Shown: positions 23,841 through 32,861 of the stretch, one piece after another
How positions within the stretch are numbered: position 1 is the stretch's first letter
How the letters are laid out: every line of letters begins with the position of its first letter
Origin: Kitasatospora sp. DSM 101779
GTDB taxonomy: Bacteria; Actinomycetota; Actinomycetes; Streptomycetales; Streptomycetaceae
Reading direction: 5' to 3'
NCBI RefSeq assembly: GCF_025655475.1
Contig: NZ_JAHTIK010000001.1
Location: 3,931,236-3,990,477 of the forward strand
DNA: 59,242 nt
Program-made: the position numbers and the translations under genes
The notes under the pieces: model-generated
The model's input: the letters and a program-made list of their open reading frames with translations, nothing else
Database searches by the model: none
What the model was told of the DNA's origin: nothing

Positions 23841-24806
23841 ATGACCGACACACCCGCCCGGCTGCTGTCCCTGCTGTCGCTGCTGCAGACCCCGCGCGAA
23901 TGGCCCGGCAGTGAACTCGCCGACCGGCTGGGCGTCAGCCCGCGCACCGTCCGGCGCGACGTCGAGCGGCTGCGCGACCTCGGCTACCCCGTGGAGGCCA
24001 GCCGCGGCCCGATCGGCGGCTACCGACTGGTCGCCGGCACCGCGATGCCCCCGCTGCTGCTGGACGACGAGGAGGCGGTGGCCATCGCCGTCGGCCTGCG
24101 GACGGCCGCCGGGCACGCCGTGGACGGCATCGAGGAGGCGTCCGTCCGGGCCCTGGCGAAGCTCGTCCAGGTGCTGCCGTCCCGGCTGCGGCACCGGGTC
24201 TCCGCGCTCGACACGGCGACCGTCCCGATGCTGCCCGGCGACGGCCCCCGGATCGACCCCGAGGACCTGGCCGTCCTGGCCTCCGCGGTCGCCGCCCGGG
24301 AGAAGGTCCGCTTCGGCTACCGGGCCCGGGACGACGCCGAGACCCGCCGCCTCGTCGAACCGCACCGCCTCGTCTCGGCCGGCCGGCGCTGGTACCTCGT
24401 CGCCCACGACACCGACCGGGACGACTGGCGGCTCTTCCGTGTCGACCGGATCGCCGCCCCGCAGCGGACGGGGCTGCGCTGCGCCCCGCGCGAACTCCCG
24501 GGCGGGGACGCCGCCGCCTTCGTGGCCGCCCGGCTGGCCGGCCCGGCCCGCTCCTACCGCGCGGTCGCCACCCTGCACCTGCCGCACGCCGAGGCCGCCC
24601 GCCGCCTCCACCCGGGCGCCGGCGAACTGGAGCCGCTCGACGGGCAGCGCTGCCGGCTGTACACCCGGGCCGACCCGCTGGAGTGGCTGGCCGTCCGGCT
24701 GATCACCCTGGGCTGCGAGTTCGAGGTCCACGAACCCCCGGAGCTCGCCGAGCACCTGCGCGCCCTGGCCGGCCGGGCGGCCCGCGGCGCGGGTCCGGCG
24801 GACTGA
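23841..24806 (+). CDS. YafY-type WYL-domain transcriptional regulator
   Basis: A 321-aa regulator. N-terminal winged helix RLLSLLSLLQTPREWPGSELADRLGVSPRTVRRDVERLRDLGYPVEASRGPIGGYRL. The WYL domain contains RLVEPHRLVSAGRRWYLVAHDTDRDDWRLFRVDRI and ends with a WCX-like C-terminal domain (DPLEWLAVRLITLGCEFEVHEP). WYL domains bind nucleic-acid-like or other ligands. It is divergent to the MFS transporter and is probably its regulator. Confidence 0.88.
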   Translation: MTDTPARLLSLLSLLQTPREWPGSELADRLGVSPRTVRRDVERLRDLGYPVEASRGPIGGYRLVAGTAMPPLLLDDEEAVAIAVGLRTAAGHAVDGIEEASVRALAKLVQVLPSRLRHRVSALDTATVPMLPGDGPRIDPEDLAVLASAVAAREKVRFGYRARDDAETRRLVEPHRLVSAGRRWYLVAHDTDRDDWRLFRVDRIAAPQRTGLRCAPRELPGGDAAAFVAARLAGPARSYRAVATLHLPHAEAARRLHPGAGELEPLDGQRCRLYTRADPLEWLAVRLITLGCEFEVHEPPELAEHLRALAGRAARGAGPAD

Positions 24807-24809
24807 GCG

Positions 24810-26543
24810 TCAGGGCCGCGGGATGTTCCGCAGGTTCGACCGGGCCAGGTCGATCATCCGGCCGACGCCGCCGGAGAGCACGGTGCGGCCGGCGGCCAGG
24901 GCGAAGCCGCGGAGCTGGGCCGCGGTGATCTTCGGCGGGATGGAGAGCGCGTTGGGGTCGGTGACCACGTCGACGAGGGCCGGGCCGGGGCGTTCGAGCG
25001 CCTCGGCGAGCACCTCCCGGACCTTGGCCGGATCGGTGACCCGCTTGGCGGGGATGCCGGCCGCCCGGGCGATGGCGGCGTAGTCGACGTCGCCGTTGTC
25101 GATCTCCCACTCGGGGTAGCCGCTGACCAGCATCTCCAGCTTGATCATGCCGAGCGCGCCGTTGTTGAAGACGACGGTCTTGACCGGCAGCCGGTGCTTG
25201 GCGACGGTGAGCAGTTCGCCGAGCAGCATGCCGAGTCCGCCGTCGCCGGACATCGAGATCACCTGCCGCCCAGGGAAGGCGAGTTGGGCGCCGATGGCGT
25301 GCGGGAGCGCGTTCGCCATGGAGCCGTGCAGGAAGGAACCGATCACCCGGCGGCGGCCGTTGGGGGTGAGGTAGCGGGCCGCCCAGACGTTGCACATCCC
25401 GGTGTCGACGGTGAAGACGGCGTCGTCGGCGGCGACCTCGTCGAGCACCGAGGCCACGTACTCGGGGTGGATCGGGGTGTGCTTCTCGATGTCCCGGGTG
25501 TACGCGCCGACGACGGTCTCCAGGGCCTTGGCGTGCCGCGCCAGCATGCCGTCGAGGAAGCCTCGGTCGGAGCGCTGCGCGAGCAGCGGGAGCACGGCCC
25601 GCAGGGTGGCCGACACGTCCCCGTGCACGGCGAGTTCGAGCGGGACGCGGCGGCCGAGCCGGGTGGCGTCGTGGTCGACCTGGATCACCCGCCGGGTCGG
25701 CAGGAAGGAGTCGTACGGGAAGTCGGTGCCCAGCATCAGCACCAGCTCGGCCCCGTGCAGCGCCTCGTGGCAGGCGCCGTAGCCGAGCAGGCCACTCATG
25801 CCGACGTCGTACGGGTTGTCGAACTGGATGAACTCCTTGCCGCGCAGCGAGTGCCCGATCGGGGCCTGCAGGGTGCCGGCGAGCTTCATCACCTCCTCGT
25901 GGGCGTCCCGGCAGCCGGCGCCGCAGAAGAGCGTGACGGTGGCGGCCGACTCCAGGGCCACCGCGAGCCGCTGGACCTGGCCCCAGGGCGGTGCGGCGAC
26001 GGCCTGTTCGGTCAGGAAGGACGAGCTGCCGGTGGGGCCGGCCGCGGGCAGCGCGGCGACGTCCCCGGGGAAGGCCAGCACCGCGACGCCGCGCGCCCCG
26101 ATGGCGTGCTGGACGGCCACCCGCATCAGCCGCGGCAGCTGGGCCGGGGTGGAGACCGTCTCGCAGAAGCCGCTGCAGTCGGTGAACACCCGCTCCGGGT
26201 GGGTCTCCTGGAAGAAGCCGGTGCCGATCTGCCCCGACGGGATGTGCGAGGCCAGCGCGAGGACGGGGACGCCGCTGCGCTGCGCGTCGTAGAGGCCCTG
26301 GACGAGGTGCGTGTTGCCGGGGCCGCAGGAGCCCGCGCAGACCGCGAGCCGGCCGGTGAGTTCGGCCTCGGCGGCGGCCGCGAAGGCACCGGCCTCCTCG
26401 TTGCGGACGTGCACCCAGGAGATCCCCTCGGCGCGGCGGATGGCGTCGACGACCGGGTTGAGGCTGTCGCCGACCACGCCGTAGACCCGTTCGACACCGG
26501 CCTGCCGCAGCACCTCGACCATCTGTTCGGCCACACTGCCCAC
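24810..26543 (-). CDS. poxB: thiamine-pyrophosphate enzyme, pyruvate oxidase/dehydrogenase (PoxB-like)
   Basis: A 577-aa TPP enzyme. N-terminal domain: VLRQAGVERVYGVVGDSLNPVVDAIRR and VRNEEAGAFAAAAEAELTGR (E is the catalytic glutamate that activates the cofactor), then CAGSCGPGNTHLVQGLYDA. The central domain binds FAD in this family. The C-terminal TPP-binding motif is GDGGLGMLLGELLTVAKHRLPVKTVVFNN (GDG...NN). The reaction is oxidative decarboxylation of pyruvate to acetate and CO2, normally quinone-linked. GTG at 26543 or 26534 are both possible starts. The 3' end lies 4 bp from the WYL gene (convergent). Confidence 0.88.
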   Translation of the reverse strand: MGSVAEQMVEVLRQAGVERVYGVVGDSLNPVVDAIRRAEGISWVHVRNEEAGAFAAAAEAELTGRLAVCAGSCGPGNTHLVQGLYDAQRSGVPVLALASHIPSGQIGTGFFQETHPERVFTDCSGFCETVSTPAQLPRLMRVAVQHAIGARGVAVLAFPGDVAALPAAGPTGSSSFLTEQAVAAPPWGQVQRLAVALESAATVTLFCGAGCRDAHEEVMKLAGTLQAPIGHSLRGKEFIQFDNPYDVGMSGLLGYGACHEALHGAELVLMLGTDFPYDSFLPTRRVIQVDHDATRLGRRVPLELAVHGDVSATLRAVLPLLAQRSDRGFLDGMLARHAKALETVVGAYTRDIEKHTPIHPEYVASVLDEVAADDAVFTVDTGMCNVWAARYLTPNGRRRVIGSFLHGSMANALPHAIGAQLAFPGRQVISMSGDGGLGMLLGELLTVAKHRLPVKTVVFNNGALGMIKLEMLVSGYPEWEIDNGDVDYAAIARAAGIPAKRVTDPAKVREVLAEALERPGPALVDVVTDPNALSIPPKITAAQLRGFALAAGRTVLSGGVGRMIDLARSNLRNIPRP

Positions 26544-26643
26544 AAGGTCCGCCCTCTCGGTCGCCGGTCACAGGTCGCCACCACCCTGCGACGGCGGCCA
26601 CCGGCGGGCACCCGGTCCGCGGCGAACGGGTGACCGCCCGGCG

Positions 26644-29040
26644 TCACTCGGCGGGCAGGTGCTCGATCGGCTGGGCGTGCACACCGGCCTGCGGGTGCCG
26701 CCGGGCCGGTTCGCGGCCGGGCGGCTGGGTGCACCGCTCGGGCGGCACCTCGGCGACCACGGTGGGCCGGTGCAGCGGCGAACCGGCCTTCACCTCCAGC
26801 ACCTCGCCGTCGTGCTGCACCTGGATGCTCTCGCCGCGCCTGAGCGTGTAGGTGGTGGTGGCGTGGGTGATCTCGACCCGCAGCAGGTTGTCCCGCACCC
26901 GCAGGGCGAAGGAGAGCCTGCGCAGCCCCGAGGGCAGCCGGGGCCGGAAGGAGAGCCGGCCTGCGCGGTCGCGCAGCCCGCCGAAGCCCGCGACCAGGGC
27001 GATGCAGGCCCCGGCGAGGGAGGCCATGTGCAGGCCGTCACGGGTGTTGCCGCCGAGGTCGTGCAGGTCCATCAGGGCGGCCTCGGCGGTGTAGTCGTAC
27101 GCCAGGTCGAGCTGGCCGACCTCGGCCGCGATGACCGCCTGGGTGCAGGCGGAGAGCGAGGAGTCCCGGACGGTGAGGCGCTCGTAGTACGCGAAGTTGC
27201 GGGCCTTCTGCTCGTCGGTGAAGGCGTCGCCGCGGACCTGCATGGCGAGCACCAGGTCGGCCTGTTTGACGACCTGCTTCCGGTAGAGGTCGAAGTACGG
27301 GTAGTGCAGCAGCAGGGGGTAGTTCTCGGCCGGGGTGCTGTCGAAGTCCCACAGCTGGTGGTCGGTGAAGCCGTCGGCCTGCGGGTGCACGCCGAGGTTC
27401 TCGTCGTAGGGGACGAACATCGCGGCGGCGGCGTCCCGCCAGGCGGCGGCCTCCTCGGTGTCAACGCCGAGGGCGCCGGCCTCCAGCGGGTGCCGGGTGG
27501 CGGCCTCGGCGGCGGCGCGCAGGTTGGCCTGCGCCATGAGGTTGGTGAAGACGTTGTTGTCGGCGACGGCGCTGTACTCGTCGGGGCCGGTGACGCCCTC
27601 GATGCGGAACCGGCCGGCCGGGTCGTGGTGGCCGAGCGAGCGCCACATCCGGGCGGTCTCGACCAGGAGTTCCAGGCCCCAGGTGCGCTCGAACTCGACG
27701 TCGCCGGTGGCGTGCACGTAGCGGACGACGGCGGCGGCGATGTCCGCGCCGATGTGGAAGGCCGCGGTGCCGGCCGGCCAGTAGCCGGAGCACTCCTCGC
27801 CGCGGATCGTCCGCCACGGGAAGACCGCCCCGGCCAGGCCGAGCTGGGTGGCGCGTTCGCGGGCCATCGGCAACGTGGTGTGCCGCCAGCGCAGCGCCTG
27901 GTCGACGGCGGTGGGCAGGCAGTAGGTGAGCACCGGGAGGACGAAGGTCTCGGTGTCCCAGAAGCTGTGGCCGTCGTAGCCGGGGCCGGTGAGCCCCTTG
28001 GCGGGGATCGCCCGCTCCTCGCTGCGGGCGCCGGCCTGCAGCACGTGGAACAGCGCGAAGCGGACGGCCTGCTGGAGCTCGACGTCGCCCTCGACCTCGA
28101 TGTCGCTGCCGCCCCAGAAGTCGCCGAGGAAGCCCTTCTGCTCGGCGACCAGGCCGTCCCAGCCGGTGTAGCGGGCGGCGGTCAGCGCGGCCTCCACCTG
28201 GTCGCGCACGGCCGGCAGCGAGCGGGTCGCCGACCAGCCGTACGCGATGAACTTGACCAGCCGCAGCCGTTCGCCGGCCTGCAGCACGGTGGTGACGCTG
28301 ATCCGGCCCTGGTGCTCGGTGGCCTCGGCGGTGGCCTCGAAGCGGTCGGGGCCCTCGATGAGGTGGTCCATGCCGGCGGCGACCCGCAGGCCGCTGTACC
28401 GGGTGCGGTGCACCAGCACGGCCTTGGTGCCGACCGCCTCGTGCGCCTCGGCGACCAGCGGCGCCTCCAGCACGGCGGCGGCCCGCGGGTCGCGCTCGCC
28501 GTCCGGGAGCTGCTCGTTGGCGACCAGCTCGGACTGCAGCACGATCCGGACGGGCCCGTCCACCGCCTCCACGGTGTAGTCGAAGGCGGCGACCGCGCGC
28601 TGGGTGAGCGAGACCAGCCGCGCGGAGGAGACCTTGACGGTCCGTCCGGCGGGGGAGGTCCACTCGGCGGTGCGCCGGAGCACGCCGTCCCGGAAGTCCA
28701 GGCTGCGCTGGTGCTGGTGCAGGCCGCCGTAGCGCAGGTCGAAGGGCTCGTCGTCGACCAGCAACCGGATGATCTTGCCGTTGGTGACGTTGATGACGCT
28801 CTGGCCGGACTCGGGGTAGCCGTAGCCGCTCTCCGCGTAGGGCAGCGGGCGCAGCTCGAAGACGCCGTTGAGGTAAGTACCTGGCAGGCCGTGCGGCTCG
28901 CCCTCGTCGAGGTTGGCGCGCAGGCCGATGTGGCCGTTGGAGAGGGCGAAGACGGACTCGGCGCGGGCCAGGCCGTCCAGGTCCAGGCCGTGCTCGACCA
29001 CGCCCCAGGGGTCGATGGCGAAGGTGTCCTGGCCGTTCAC
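26644..29040 (-). CDS. glycoside hydrolase family 65 phosphorylase
   Basis: A 798-aa GH65 protein (maltose, trehalose or kojibiose phosphorylase-like). N-terminal beta-sandwich domain: ESVFALSNGHIGLRANLDEGEPHGLPGTYLNGVFE. The (alpha/alpha)6 catalytic domain contains GYDGHSFWDTETFVLPV and GVTGPDEYSAVADNNVFTN, where E488 is the predicted general acid. Phosphorolysis gives beta-glucose 1-phosphate, which fits the beta-phosphoglucomutase encoded upstream. The GTG start overlaps that gene's TGA. The last 35 residues are charged and proline-rich, beyond the usual end. Confidence 0.92.
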   Translation of the reverse strand: MNGQDTFAIDPWGVVEHGLDLDGLARAESVFALSNGHIGLRANLDEGEPHGLPGTYLNGVFELRPLPYAESGYGYPESGQSVINVTNGKIIRLLVDDEPFDLRYGGLHQHQRSLDFRDGVLRRTAEWTSPAGRTVKVSSARLVSLTQRAVAAFDYTVEAVDGPVRIVLQSELVANEQLPDGERDPRAAAVLEAPLVAEAHEAVGTKAVLVHRTRYSGLRVAAGMDHLIEGPDRFEATAEATEHQGRISVTTVLQAGERLRLVKFIAYGWSATRSLPAVRDQVEAALTAARYTGWDGLVAEQKGFLGDFWGGSDIEVEGDVELQQAVRFALFHVLQAGARSEERAIPAKGLTGPGYDGHSFWDTETFVLPVLTYCLPTAVDQALRWRHTTLPMARERATQLGLAGAVFPWRTIRGEECSGYWPAGTAAFHIGADIAAAVVRYVHATGDVEFERTWGLELLVETARMWRSLGHHDPAGRFRIEGVTGPDEYSAVADNNVFTNLMAQANLRAAAEAATRHPLEAGALGVDTEEAAAWRDAAAAMFVPYDENLGVHPQADGFTDHQLWDFDSTPAENYPLLLHYPYFDLYRKQVVKQADLVLAMQVRGDAFTDEQKARNFAYYERLTVRDSSLSACTQAVIAAEVGQLDLAYDYTAEAALMDLHDLGGNTRDGLHMASLAGACIALVAGFGGLRDRAGRLSFRPRLPSGLRRLSFALRVRDNLLRVEITHATTTYTLRRGESIQVQHDGEVLEVKAGSPLHRPTVVAEVPPERCTQPPGREPARRHPQAGVHAQPIEHLPAE

Positions 29041-29795
29041 CGCGCCTCCCCGGGTGCGTCGGGGAGCAACTCGGCGAGGTCGCGGACGACGAGGTCGGCG
29101 CCGTGCGCGCGGAGCTCCTCGGCCTGGCCGACCCGGTCGACGCCGACCACCGTGCCGAAGCCGCCGGCCCGGCCGGAGGCGACGCCGGCCAGCGCGTCCT
29201 CGAAGACGGCGGCGTGCTCGGGCGCGGTGCCGAGGGCCCGGGCGGCGGCCAGGTAGGTGTCGGGCGCGGGCTTGCCGACGAGGTGGTCGCGGTGGGCGGT
29301 GATGCCGTCGACCACCACATCGACCAGGTCGTCGATCCGGGCGGCCCGCAGCACGTCCCGGCAGTTGGCGCTGGAGGAGACCACGGCCCGCGGCAGGCCG
29401 AGGTCGCGCAGTCTGCGCAGGTAGGCGACGGAGCCGGGGTAGGGCTCGACGCCCTGCTCGCGGATCATCCGCAGCACGGTGTCGTTCTTGGCCCGGCTGA
29501 GCCCCTGCAGGGTACGGGTGCCGGGGGCGTCCTGCTCGTCGCCCTCGGGCAGGCCGATGCCGCGCGATTCGAGGAAGCCCCTGGTGCCGTCGAGGCGGGG
29601 CCTGCCGTCGACGTACTCGTCGTAGTCGCCGACCGGGTCGAAGGGCACGAAGGGTGCGCCGGTGCGGTCCGCCTCGGCCCGCAGGAAGGTGTCGAACATG
29701 TCCTTCCAGGCGGCGGCGTGCACGGTCGCGGTCTGCGTCAGCACGCCGTCCAGATCGAAGAGGAAGGCGTGGATGTCGTCCGGAAGCCCCAGCAT
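29037..29795 (-). CDS. beta-phosphoglucomutase-like HAD hydrolase
   Basis: A 252-aa HAD-family enzyme. Motif I FLFDLDGVLTQTATVHAAAW (nucleophile Asp and the second Asp two residues on), motif II VVSSSANC, motif III GKPAPDTY, motif IV VFEDALAGVASGRAGGF. The set matches beta-phosphoglucomutase, which converts beta-glucose 1-phosphate to glucose 6-phosphate. It is the natural partner of the GH65 phosphorylase with which it overlaps by 4 bp. MLGLPDDIHAFLFD is the typical start (29795); an ATG at 29837 is also in frame. Confidence 0.9.
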   Translation of the reverse strand: MLGLPDDIHAFLFDLDGVLTQTATVHAAAWKDMFDTFLRAEADRTGAPFVPFDPVGDYDEYVDGRPRLDGTRGFLESRGIGLPEGDEQDAPGTRTLQGLSRAKNDTVLRMIREQGVEPYPGSVAYLRRLRDLGLPRAVVSSSANCRDVLRAARIDDLVDVVVDGITAHRDHLVGKPAPDTYLAAARALGTAPEHAAVFEDALAGVASGRAGGFGTVVGVDRVGQAEELRAHGADLVVRDLAELLPDAPGEAR

Positions 29796-29894
29796 GGCTG
29801 CAAGTCTTGCCGCTGCGGCCGCCGATATGCCGCCCATTCGCGGCCCGGCGTGTTGGACCCGCCGGGGCGGGCGGCCGGCGTCGCTCGGGGCGGT

Positions 29895-30668
29895 TCAGGC
29901 CGGGGTGACGACGGCGAAGGCGGCGCCCTGCGGGTCGGCGACCAGGGCCGAGCGGCCGGCCGGTCCGTCGGTGGGCGGGGCGAGGACGGTGCCGCCGGCC
30001 TTGACCAGCGCGTCGACCGTGCTGTCGGTGTCGTCGACGGCGAACCAGACCCGCCAGTGCGAGGGGGTGCCGGGCGGGTCGTCCTGCAGGCCGGTGACGC
30101 CGCCGACCGGCCGGCCGTCGACCTGGATGACGCGGTAGCCGACCCTGCCCGCCATCTCGGCGGTCTCCGTCCCGAAGACGGAGCCGAGGAACGCGGAAGC
30201 GGCCCCGACGTCGCTGGTGTGCAGGTCGTTCCAGGTGAGGGCGCCGGGCTCGTTGACGACCTGGGCTCCGATGAACTCCACCGGCTGCCAGACGCCGAAG
30301 ACGGCGCCGGTCGGGTCGCTGGCGACGAGCATCCGGCCGACGGTACCGACGTCCACGGCCGGCATCAGCGTGGTGCCGCCGGCCGCGTTGACCGCGGCGA
30401 GGGTGGCGTCGGCGTCGTCACTGGCCAGGTAGGTCGTCCAGACGACCGGTGGCAGCGGCTCGCCCTCGGGGGACAACTGCGGGGCGATGCCGGCCACCGG
30501 ACGGCCGTTCAGCGAACAGATCGCGTAGCCGCCGAACTCGGCCGGGCCCACCTCGCCCTGCCAGCCGAACAGGTCGCGGTAGAAGTCGAGGGCAGCCTGC
30601 TGGTCCTTGGCCATCAGGTCGACCCAGCAGGGGGTGCCGGGCCGGTAGCGGGCGGTTACCTCGGGCAT
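29895..30668 (-). CDS. VOC family protein with two glyoxalase-like domains
   Basis: A 257-aa protein with two vicinal-oxygen-chelate modules. The first starts GTPCWVDLMAKDQQAALDFYRDLFGW, the second GALTWNDLHTSDVGAASAFLGSVFG, about 125 residues apart. Both have the beta-alpha-beta-beta-beta pattern. In Streptomyces such proteins (CFP30-like, hydroxylase-annotated) are common; activity is unknown. ATG at 30668 follows GGGAGGCACG. It is separated by 99 bp from the beta-phosphoglucomutase gene. Confidence 0.87.
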   Translation of the reverse strand: MPEVTARYRPGTPCWVDLMAKDQQAALDFYRDLFGWQGEVGPAEFGGYAICSLNGRPVAGIAPQLSPEGEPLPPVVWTTYLASDDADATLAAVNAAGGTTLMPAVDVGTVGRMLVASDPTGAVFGVWQPVEFIGAQVVNEPGALTWNDLHTSDVGAASAFLGSVFGTETAEMAGRVGYRVIQVDGRPVGGVTGLQDDPPGTPSHWRVWFAVDDTDSTVDALVKAGGTVLAPPTDGPAGRSALVADPQGAAFAVVTPA

Positions 30669-31313
30669 CGTGCCTCCCTGGGGAAGGGTTCGGCCCCGTG
30701 CCGCACGGGACACCCCTCGGACCACCCTTCCCGGTGCGGCCGCGGGCCGCCACCGGAGCGGGCCGCCGCGTCACCGGCGCAGGTCAGCGGCCGCGTCGCA
30801 GCGGGTTGATCACGCCGAACGCACCGGTCAGGGTGGACGGGCGACGAAGGAGCCGCCAGGGTCGTGGGTCCGCCGGAAGCCTGTGAAGTGGTGCAGGGCG
30901 CGCGGCCGGGGCTCGGTCGGGGCTTCGGCGGCCCGCACCGGCTCGGTGCGGGCGACCCGGCGGCCGCACAGGTCACGCGGTCATGGACGCCGGCCACGAG
31001 CCCGCGCAGACCGCCGACGCTGTCCTCGCCGACGTCCTCGGGGCGGCCTTCCTGCCCGGCGGCATCGCCCTGACCCACAGGCCGCGCCACTGACCGGGCC
31101 GGGTGGCCGGGGCAGCCCTGCCCAGGCCACCGCCCGGCCGTTCGCCCCCATACCTGGCGGCGGTCATGACCGGCCGTCAGATCGGGAACCGGTTCCACCC
31201 CGGCGGAGTCAGTGGTGGACGGTACGTTCCTGTTGCGGCCCCGCGCCGCAACGGAACTCCGCCGCCCCGGGCACCGACAGCAGGTGCGGGCGGCCACCCC
31301 GACCAGGAGAACC
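30669..31313. other. 645-bp intergenic region without a supported gene
   Basis: Open frames here lack plausible codon bias in either strand. A hairpin GCCCGCACC-GGCTC-GGTGCGGGC lies at 30931-30953, and a 36-codon ORF (30983-31093, MDAGHEPAQTADAVLADVLG...) could be a gene fragment. The end should contain the promoter of the secreted protein at 31314. Confidence 0.5.
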
Positions 31314-31934
31314 ATGAAGGCCATATTCCGGAAGGCGCGCATCGCCACTTCCGTCCTCGCCGCCGCGGCCGCCGTCGGCCTGCTGGCCGCACCGGCCGCG
31401 CAGGCCGCACCGGCCGGCATCGCCAACCCCGACTTCGAGGCCGGCGCCAGCGGGTGGAACACGTTCTCGGTGCCGTTCGGTACCGGGATCATCACGAACG
31501 ACCCCGCGCTGCCCGCGCACTCGGGCAGCTGGAAGGCCGAACTCGGCGGCCACGGCCGGGCCGGCATGGACCGGATCACCCAGCAGGTGACGATTCCGGC
31601 CCTGCGGGTGCCGGTGCTGACCTTCTGGGTGCACATCGGCACGCCGAGCCCGGCCACCTTCGGCTACCACGAGCTCACCGTCGAGGCCACCGCGCCGGAC
31701 GGCACGCCGTACACCCTCGTCACCCGGACCAACAAGGACAGCGCCAGTGGCTACCAGCAGGTCACCGTGACCCTGCCGGAGGCCTTCTACTCCTCCGCCG
31801 AGCAGCACGCCGTGATCTCGTTCTTCTCGGTGGACGACGCCGCCAACCGGGTTCCGTTCCTGATCGACGACGTCTCGATGGCCTACCGGCTCAAGCTGTC
31901 CCGGCCGTTCTTCCCGCCGCTGCTGAAGTTCTGA
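31314..31934 (+). CDS. secreted protein with galactose-binding-like (CBM) fold
   Basis: A 206-aa exported protein. Signal peptide MKAIFRKARIATSVLAAAAA..., cleavage probably after AAQA. The mature part begins IANPDFEAGASGWNTFSVPFG, the usual opening of carbohydrate-binding beta-sandwich modules (NxxFE..xxxGW), and ends with DVSMAYRLKLSRPFFPPLLKF where FLIDDVSM marks the final strand. No catalytic domain. ATG with AGGAGA upstream is a convincing start; an in-frame start further upstream at 31212 lacks one. Confidence 0.75.
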   Translation: MKAIFRKARIATSVLAAAAAVGLLAAPAAQAAPAGIANPDFEAGASGWNTFSVPFGTGIITNDPALPAHSGSWKAELGGHGRAGMDRITQQVTIPALRVPVLTFWVHIGTPSPATFGYHELTVEATAPDGTPYTLVTRTNKDSASGYQQVTVTLPEAFYSSAEQHAVISFFSVDDAANRVPFLIDDVSMAYRLKLSRPFFPPLLKF

Positions 31935-32044
31935 CGCGGCGCCCGTTCCGGTCCGCCGCCACGGGCCGGGACGGTCGGCCGCCGACGGGGCAGGATGTCC
32001 CGGTACCTGCCGCACCACCGCCGACCGCACCGGGGAGTCCAGGT

Positions 32045-32608
32045 TTGACCAAGCAGTTGACCGCGCAGCACCGGCCGTTCCTCTACGTCGTCGTCTGCGC
32101 CGCGGGCATCGCGGCCGACGTCGGCACCCTGATCGGCGCCGCCCGGGACGAGGGCTGGGGCGTCGGCGTCATCGCCACCCCGACCGCACTCGGCTTCGTC
32201 GACCGCGAGGCCGTCGAGGCGCAGACCGGCCACGCCGTCCGCTCGGCCTGGCGCACCCCGGGCAGCCCGCAGCCGCTGCCCTGGGCCGACGCGATCGCGG
32301 TCGCCCCCGCCACCTTCAACACCGTCAACAAGTGGGCCGCCGGCATCTCCGACACCCTGGCCCTCGGCATCCTCTGCGAGGCGTACGGCCTCGGCACGCC
32401 GACCGCCGTCCAGCCGTACGTCAACGCGGCACAGGCCGCCCACCCCGCGTACGGGGCGAGCCTGGAGCGGCTGCGGGCGATGGGCGTGCTGTTCGGCGAC
32501 GCCGTCCCGCACCGGGCCCGCACCGACGAGGGCCGCGCCGCCTACCGCTGGACGGCCGTCCTCGACCTGCTCCGGCCCGTCCTCACCAGGGCGGGCGGCA
32601 ACGGCTGA
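32045..32608 (+). CDS. flavoprotein (CoaC/DFP-like)
   Basis: A 187-aa protein with the HFCD flavoprotein pattern: PFLYVVVCAAGIAADVGTLIGAARDEGWGVGVIATPTALGFVD for the FMN-binding Rossmann part, then PLPWADAIAVAPATFNTVNKWAAGISDTLALGILCEAYG, containing the PATFNT/NK FMN-contact segment. The family oxidatively decarboxylates cysteine-type substrates or acts as a redox enzyme; the substrate here is unknown. TTG start follows GGGGAG at 7 nt. A strong hairpin terminator lies 13 bp after the stop. Confidence 0.8.
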   Translation: MTKQLTAQHRPFLYVVVCAAGIAADVGTLIGAARDEGWGVGVIATPTALGFVDREAVEAQTGHAVRSAWRTPGSPQPLPWADAIAVAPATFNTVNKWAAGISDTLALGILCEAYGLGTPTAVQPYVNAAQAAHPAYGASLERLRAMGVLFGDAVPHRARTDEGRAAYRWTAVLDLLRPVLTRAGGNG

Positions 32609-32621
32609 AGCGCCCCGGAAC

Positions 32622-32660
32622 GCCGAAGTCCGGCACCGCGGTGCGGTGCCGGACTTCGGC
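32622..32660. terminator. bidirectional terminator between flavoprotein gene and tRNA-Lys
   Basis: Perfect 18-bp stem GCCGAAGTCCGGCACCGC / GCGGTGCCGGACTTCGGC, loop GGT. It ends the flavoprotein gene (plus) and the tRNA-Lys (minus). Confidence 0.85.
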
Positions 32661-32667
32661 GAAGCGG

Positions 32668-32740
32668 TGGGCCGCCAGGGGCTCGAACCCTGAACCTACG
32701 GATTAAAAGTCCGCAGCTCTGCCAATTGAGCTAGCGGCCC
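32668..32740 (-). tRNA. tRNA-Lys (TTT)
   Basis: On the minus strand the acceptor GGGCCGC pairs with GCGGCCC, the D arm is GCTCAATTGGCAGAGC, the anticodon loop CTTTTAA in stem CGGA/TCCG gives TTT, and the T arm is GGTTCGAGCC within CAGGG/CCCTG. CCA is not encoded. Confidence 0.93.
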
Positions 32741-32861
32741 GCCGGCGGGCACGACCGTGCTGGTACAGCGCTCGCCGGGGCCGATCCTACCCGGTGATCC
32801 CCGGGGGGCCGCCAGGGGATTGTGCGCCGCGCCGCGGCTCGAACCGGTGCGCGGACGACCG

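Noticed and set aside
30983..31093. 36-codon ORF in the 645-bp gap
   Set aside because: No ribosome binding site or domain; kept only as a note in the gap entry.
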